Part shown: positions 5,573 through 8,746 of the stretch, piece after piece
Layout of the letters: every line of letters starts with the position of its first letter
Position numbering within the stretch: position 1 is the first letter of the stretch
Assembly (NCBI GenBank): GCA_949289625.1
Contig: CASEPH010000367.1
Location: 1-8,746, forward strand
Length of the DNA stretch: 8,746 bases
Origin: an uncultured Clostridia bacterium
GTDB lineage: Bacteria; Bacillota_A; Clostridia; Oscillospirales; Oscillospiraceae
Reading direction: 5' to 3'
Made by a program: the position numbers and the translations under genes
The notes under the pieces: model-generated
What the model saw: the letters and a program-made list of their open reading frames with translations, nothing else
What the model was told of the DNA's origin: nothing
Database searches by the model: none

Positions 5573-6910
5573 ATGAATCAGGACGCGATCCGGGACGCCC
5601 GTCAGTTGGGAGTCCCAAAAATGCTGCTGCTGGGCCTGCAGCATATGTTTGCCATGTTCGGCGCCACGGTTCTGGTGCCGGCCATCACTGGCCTTTCCAT
5701 TTCCGCTACCCTTTTGTTTGCCGGTCTTGGCACCCTGCTGTTCCATCTGATCACCGGCAGAAAGGTTCCCGCTTTCTTGGGAAGCTCTTTCGCCTTTTTG
5801 GGCGCGTATGGTCTTGTGACTGCTTCCGGCGCAGAGATCCCGCTGACCTATTCCAGTTTTGGCGTTGCTTGTGCCGGCCTGCTGTATCTGATCCTGGCAC
5901 TGCTGTTTAAAGTATTCGGCGCACAGAAGGTCATGCGGTATTTCCCGCCCATTGTCACCGGACCTGTGATTATTGCCATCGGCCTGACCCTTTCCCAGAG
6001 CGCTGTGGACAACTGCAGCAGCAACTGGCTGGTGGCTTTGGCTGCAATCCTTGTGGTCATCATTTTCAATATCTGGGGTAAAGGAATGCTGAAGATTATT
6101 CCCATTCTTCTGGGCGTACTTGTCAGCTACATCTTCTCCCTGATCATTGATCCTGCTTCCCGGGATACTCTGGTACAGCATGTTTCCGAGGCCGCCTGGA
6201 TCGGTCTCCCTGTCCATTGGAACAATACCGTCTTTTCTATTTTTGGCGACGGCTTTGATGGCGGTATGCTGATTACCGCTACCATCACCATTATGCCCAT
6301 TGCCCTTGCCACCATGGTAGAACATATTGGTGACATTTGTGCCATTTCTTCCACTGTTGGGAAAAACTTTGTGGCAGATCCCGGCCTGCATCGCACTCTC
6401 ACCGGAGACGGTCTGGCCACCACCATCGCTGCCCTGTTTGGCGCACCTGCCAACACCACCTATGGAGAAAACACCGGTGTTCTGGCCCTCAGCAAGGTCT
6501 ATGATCCTCGGGTCATCCGGCTGGCTGCGATTTTCTCCGTGGTGCTTTCCTTTTGCCCCAAATTCTCCGCAATCATTGCTGCTATGCCCGCAGCCACCAT
6601 TGGCGGCGTCAGCCTGGTGCTTTACGGCATGATTTCCGCTGTGGGCGTTCGCAATGTGGTGGAAAATCAGGTGGACTTCACCAAGAGCCGCAACGTTATT
6701 ATTGCTGCGCTGATTCTGGTCCTATCCATTGGCATCAAATATTCCTCCCTGGGGGCCATTTCCTTCCCGGTAGGCTCCATTACCATCAGCCTCTCCGGTC
6801 TCGCCGTGGCTGCCATTGCAGGCATTGCGCTCAACGCCATCCTGCCCGGCAAGGACTATGAGTTCCAGAAGGACAATGAAGGCTCCACTTCTGTGAATTT
6901 TAAGGTATAA
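5573..6910 (+). CDS. uraA: Uracil permease, NCS2/UraA family
   Basis: This is a 445-aa polytopic membrane protein that imports uracil, probably by proton symport. It is close in length to E. coli UraA (429 aa). Conserved blocks include QHMFAMFGATVLVPAITGL (23-41), KVPAFLGSSFAF (64-75), VEHIGD (249-254), DPGLHRTLTGDGLAT (269-283), NTTYGENTGV (294-303) and GGVSLVLYG (344-352). In UraA the substrate is held by two glutamates, equivalent here to E250 and E299. The E. coli motif EHVGH reads EHIGD here, so the substrate-site histidine is Asp254. From memory this EHIGD form is common in clostridial relatives, so specificity could be uracil or a related base. The ATG at 5573 has AGGAGG upstream; the frame is open from a TTG at 5510, but that would include the promoter. 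A strong terminator follows. It supports pyrimidine salvage, in line with the nearby nucleotidase. Confidence 0.92.
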   Translation: MNQDAIRDARQLGVPKMLLLGLQHMFAMFGATVLVPAITGLSISATLLFAGLGTLLFHLITGRKVPAFLGSSFAFLGAYGLVTASGAEIPLTYSSFGVACAGLLYLILALLFKVFGAQKVMRYFPPIVTGPVIIAIGLTLSQSAVDNCSSNWLVALAAILVVIIFNIWGKGMLKIIPILLGVLVSYIFSLIIDPASRDTLVQHVSEAAWIGLPVHWNNTVFSIFGDGFDGGMLITATITIMPIALATMVEHIGDICAISSTVGKNFVADPGLHRTLTGDGLATTIAALFGAPANTTYGENTGVLALSKVYDPRVIRLAAIFSVVLSFCPKFSAIIAAMPAATIGGVSLVLYGMISAVGVRNVVENQVDFTKSRNVIIAALILVLSIGIKYSSLGAISFPVGSITISLSGLAVAAIAGIALNAILPGKDYEFQKDNEGSTSVNFKV

Positions 6911-6921
6911 CTTCCTTTTTT

Positions 6922-6965
6922 CATAAAACTCGCTTCTCCATAAGAGGCGAGTTTTATGTTTTTTT
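6922..6965 (+). terminator. Strong rho-independent terminator after the uracil permease
   Basis: A 16-bp stem (6922-6937 with 6943-6958, one G-U) closes on the 5-base loop CCATA and is followed by seven T residues (6959-6965). It begins 11 bases after the permease stop. A T-run also precedes the left arm, so some activity on the minus strand is possible, but no minus-strand gene ends here. Confidence 0.93.
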
Positions 6966-7017
6966 CGCAGGATTCCTGAAAAAACGAAATTTCCTTGTTT
7001 ATTTTTCAGAATAGATG

Positions 7018-7027
7018 AAGTATACTT
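7018..7027 (+). promoter_or_regulatory. Candidate -10 element inside a 10-bp palindrome, upstream of the MBOAT gene
   Basis: TATACT (7021-7026) is a good -10 match and lies within the perfect palindrome AAGTATACTT. The -35 is poor: TTGTTT (6995-7000) is 20 bases away, and at 17 bases only TTTATT is found. Because a terminator lies upstream, the acylation genes need a promoter in 6966-7061, and this is the best candidate. Activator dependence would fit the weak -35 but is unproven. Confidence 0.35.
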
Positions 7028-7051
7028 AGATTATTATTTCATGGAATGTGT

Positions 7052-7057
7052 GGGGTG
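7052..7057 (+). promoter_or_regulatory. Unusual ribosome binding site deciding the MBOAT start
   Basis: GGGGTG is the only Shine-Dalgarno-like sequence here, 4 bases before the ATG at 7062. The earlier in-frame ATG at 7041 has only AT-rich DNA upstream. Compared with the AGGAGG sites of other genes in the window, it predicts weaker translation. Confidence 0.5.
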
Positions 7058-7061
7058 TCTC

Positions 7062-8489
7062 ATGGTTTTCTCCAGCATGCTGTTTTTGTTTCTATTCCTG
7101 ACGGCAAACCTTTTGTCGCAGCTCCTGCTCAAAACCGTAAAAGCAAAGAATATCGCCATGTTGGTCTTTTCCCTGATCTTCTACAGCTGGTCGGGACCCC
7201 GGTACCTGCTTTTGCTGTTGGGCATGGTTTTGATCTGCTGGTTTGGCGCACGAATGATTGAAACAACGCTGATTCACAAAAAGCTCTATCTGATTGTAAC
7301 AGTAGGGCTTTGCTTGCTGATTCTTTGTATATTTAAGTATACCGGCTTTTTCCTTACCAACATTCAGACCATTTTCGGCGTCCCCAAGGTGATTCCGGAA
7401 ATTGTGCTTCCCATTGGCATCTCTTTTTATACCTTTCAACTGATATCCTATGTGGCAGACGTCTATCGGGGCGAAGTACCGGCCCAGAAAAAATACTGGA
7501 TCCTACTGCTCTATACTAGCCTTTTTCATCAGTGTATTGCCGGTCCCATCGTCCGCTATCAGGACATTCACGAGGACATTCGCAAAAGAAAAATTACGCT
7601 GTCTGAAGTCAGCGCCGGCATCAGCCGGTTTACCATTGGCTTGGCCAAAAAAGCTATTTTAGCCAATGGCTGCGCCATGGTGGCGGACAGTCTGTTGGCT
7701 GTAAGCACTGCAGAATTGGCCGCCGTTCCCGCCATGGGAATCCTGCTGGGTGCCGTTGCATTTACCCTTCAAATCTATCTGGACTTCTCCGCCTATTCTG
7801 ACATGGCTATCGGCATGGGACTGATGTGTGGGTTTCACTATAAGGAAAACTTCAACTATCCCTACATATCCAATTCCATTGTGGAATATTGGCGTCGGTG
7901 GCATATCTCCCTGAGTTCCTTCTTTCGGGACTATATATACATTCCTCTGGGCGGAAACCGGTGCAGCAAAAGACGCCAGGTCATCAATCTTTTTGTCGTC
8001 TGGACCCTTACTGGACTGTGGCATGGCGCCAGCTGGAACTATGTGCTTTGGGGCGTCTACTTCGGCGTATTGATCTGTCTGGAACGTTTTGTGCTGCAGG
8101 ATTATCTCCAGCGGATTCCCGGTGCGTTCCGGCATGTGCTGGTGATGATTTTGGTAATCTTCAGCTGGATGCTGTTTAAATTCACGGATCTTAGTCAGCT
8201 GGGTGTTGCTCTAAAGGGCCTGTTTGGTCTCAATGGCAATGGTTTTAGCGGTGTTACCGTAATGCTGGAACTGAAAAACAACATTTTCTTCCTGCTGTTC
8301 TGTGTGGTTGCAGTGACCCCTTTGGGGAAGTATCTGCGGCTGATCCTGAAAAATCTATCCCGCAGAGGCGGCGGTTTTTACTGGCTCAATGCCGCCTGGG
8401 ATGTGATCCATCCTGTTCTGTTCCTGATTCTCTCCTCCTTTGCGCTGGCAGGAGACAGCTATAATCCATTCCTGTATTTCCAGTTTTAA
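7062..8489 (+). CDS. MBOAT family O-acyltransferase (AlgI/DltB-like)
   Basis: This is a 475-aa polytopic membrane enzyme of normal AlgI/DltB length. Such proteins pass acyl groups, usually acetyl, across the membrane to an extracellular polymer. The hallmark blocks are present: VLPIGISFYTFQLISYVADV (115-134), QIYLDFSAYSDMAIGMG (237-253), YWRRWHISLSSFFRDYIYIP (276-295) with H281, and LTGLWHGASWNYVLWG (316-331) with H321, the residue at the catalytic histidine position. The C-terminus SYNPFLYFQF is typical of the bacterial branch. The start at 7062 (MVFSSMLFLFLF) matches the usual N-terminus of relatives; ATG 7041 would add seven residues. The DHHW-family gene starts 12 bases after the stop, the usual partner in Clostridia. 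The acceptor, an exopolysaccharide, secondary wall polymer or teichoic acid, is not evident. The absence of dltA and dltC in view and the DHHW partner favour polysaccharide acetylation over D-alanylation. Confidence 0.93.
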   Translation: MVFSSMLFLFLFLTANLLSQLLLKTVKAKNIAMLVFSLIFYSWSGPRYLLLLLGMVLICWFGARMIETTLIHKKLYLIVTVGLCLLILCIFKYTGFFLTNIQTIFGVPKVIPEIVLPIGISFYTFQLISYVADVYRGEVPAQKKYWILLLYTSLFHQCIAGPIVRYQDIHEDIRKRKITLSEVSAGISRFTIGLAKKAILANGCAMVADSLLAVSTAELAAVPAMGILLGAVAFTLQIYLDFSAYSDMAIGMGLMCGFHYKENFNYPYISNSIVEYWRRWHISLSSFFRDYIYIPLGGNRCSKRRQVINLFVVWTLTGLWHGASWNYVLWGVYFGVLICLERFVLQDYLQRIPGAFRHVLVMILVIFSWMLFKFTDLSQLGVALKGLFGLNGNGFSGVTVMLELKNNIFFLLFCVVAVTPLGKYLRLILKNLSRRGGGFYWLNAAWDVIHPVLFLILSSFALAGDSYNPFLYFQF

Positions 8490-8493
8490 GGAG
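8488..8493 (+). promoter_or_regulatory. Ribosome binding site supporting a TTG start
   Basis: AAGGAG overlaps the MBOAT stop codon and lies 8 bases before the TTG at 8502. The next in-frame ATG codons fall inside the membrane segment, so this site makes TTG the credible start and suggests coupled translation with the MBOAT gene. Confidence 0.75.
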
Positions 8494-8501
8494 TGTTCGA
8501 T

Positions 8502-8746
8502 TTGAAAAAATATAAGAAATACAATGGCCTTGTTCGTGGGATCAAGATTTTGGCCTTTGGCGCCGTCATGTGCGTCATGTGCGTAATTGGGCTGCTCTGG
8601 TTTCTCCGGCCGGACACCTCCGTGGTGGAAAAGCGAACTCTGACTTCCTTTCCAAAGCTCACCTGGAGTTCCTTCTGGGACGGCAGCTATTTCAGTCAAA
8701 TTGACACCTGGTACGCGGATACTTATCCGCTGCGGGAATCTCTGAT
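8502..8746 (+). CDS. DHHW family protein, N-terminal part (cut by window edge)
   Basis: 81 codons are visible before the right edge, with no stop. The start is TTG, giving a basic N-terminus (MKKYKKYNGLVRGIK) and a single hydrophobic segment (about residues 16-35). This is a signal anchor that places the rest of the protein outside the cell. After it come RPDTSVVEKRTLTSFPKL (36-53) and DGSYFSQIDTWYADTYPLRE (60-79). The pattern of Glu-Lys-Arg, FP, a D-G-S/T-Y/F-F block and a WYAD-x-x-P-x-R-E block is the standard N-terminus of DHHW proteins, which relate to AlgX/AlgJ SGNH-like acetyltransferases. Encoded just after the MBOAT gene, it probably takes acyl groups delivered by that enzyme to modify a surface polymer. 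The Asp-His-His-Trp region that names the family would lie beyond the window. Confidence 0.85.
   Translation, partial: MKKYKKYNGLVRGIKILAFGAVMCVMCVIGLLWFLRPDTSVVEKRTLTSFPKLTWSSFWDGSYFSQIDTWYADTYPLRESL
8565..8582 (+). repeat. Tandem 9-bp duplication in the signal anchor of the DHHW gene
   Basis: GTCATGTGC occurs twice in direct succession and encodes Val-Met-Cys twice within the membrane segment. The unit is in frame, so gain or loss would lengthen or shorten the helix by three residues without breaking the gene. Confidence 0.8.

Noticed and set aside
5501..6391. A 296-codon open frame on the minus strand over the uracil permease.
   Set aside because: The product is rich in Gln, His, Asn and Gly with no hydrophobic core or domain, as expected from the complement of a membrane protein gene.
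1..8746. CRISPR array, tRNA, rRNA, insertion sequence, phage or toxin-antitoxin genes.
   Set aside because: No spaced direct repeats, cloverleaf sequences, transposase motifs, terminal inverted repeats or small paired genes were seen on either strand.

Overview
The window looks like an ordinary chromosomal stretch of a gut-type Clostridia (Bacillota), most likely Oscillospiraceae or a close relative. This is inferred from moderate GC content, strong AGGAGG-type ribosome binding sites, a Gram-positive lipoprotein signal, and protein relatives typical of that group (an LplA-type solute-binding lipoprotein, a YoeA-like MATE exporter, and an MBOAT/DHHW pair). No RNA gene, CRISPR array, insertion sequence or phage gene was seen.

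Layout. Bases 1-107 may hold the last codons of a membrane protein. Bases 108-380 are an AT-rich control region with a weak terminator candidate, an extended -10 promoter candidate and a 7-bp leader hairpin. This region leads into a 597-aa solute-binding lipoprotein (381-2174). A strong hairpin usable on both strands (2185-2220) separates it from a convergent gene for a small ferritin-like protein (2219-2707, minus). A divergent intergenic region (2708-2866) carries a good promoter for a tight three-gene plus-strand set: MATE exporter (2867-4258), YjjG-type HAD nucleotidase (4268-4981) and PaaI-type hotdog thioesterase (4995-5444). A uracil permease follows with its own promoter (5573-6910) and a textbook terminator (6922-6965). 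The window ends in a cell-surface acylation pair: an MBOAT O-acyltransferase (7062-8489) and the start of a DHHW-family partner (8502 to beyond the edge).

How the genes may work together. The MATE exporter, nucleotidase and thioesterase are spaced for co-translation and could serve a clean-up role: export of toxic compounds, dephosphorylation of odd pyrimidine nucleotides, and hydrolysis of stray acyl-CoA. The uracil permease fits the pyrimidine side of this, but it is a separate transcription unit. The MBOAT and DHHW genes resemble the AlgI/AlgX type of arrangement, which adds acetyl groups to an exported polymer. The solute-binding protein has no permease genes after it, so any partner transporter must lie upstream or elsewhere.

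I found no convincing new biological system. The most useful leads are the orphan binding protein with its leader hairpin, the ferritin-like protein with an apparently incomplete metal site, and the His-to-Asp change in the substrate motif of the permease.
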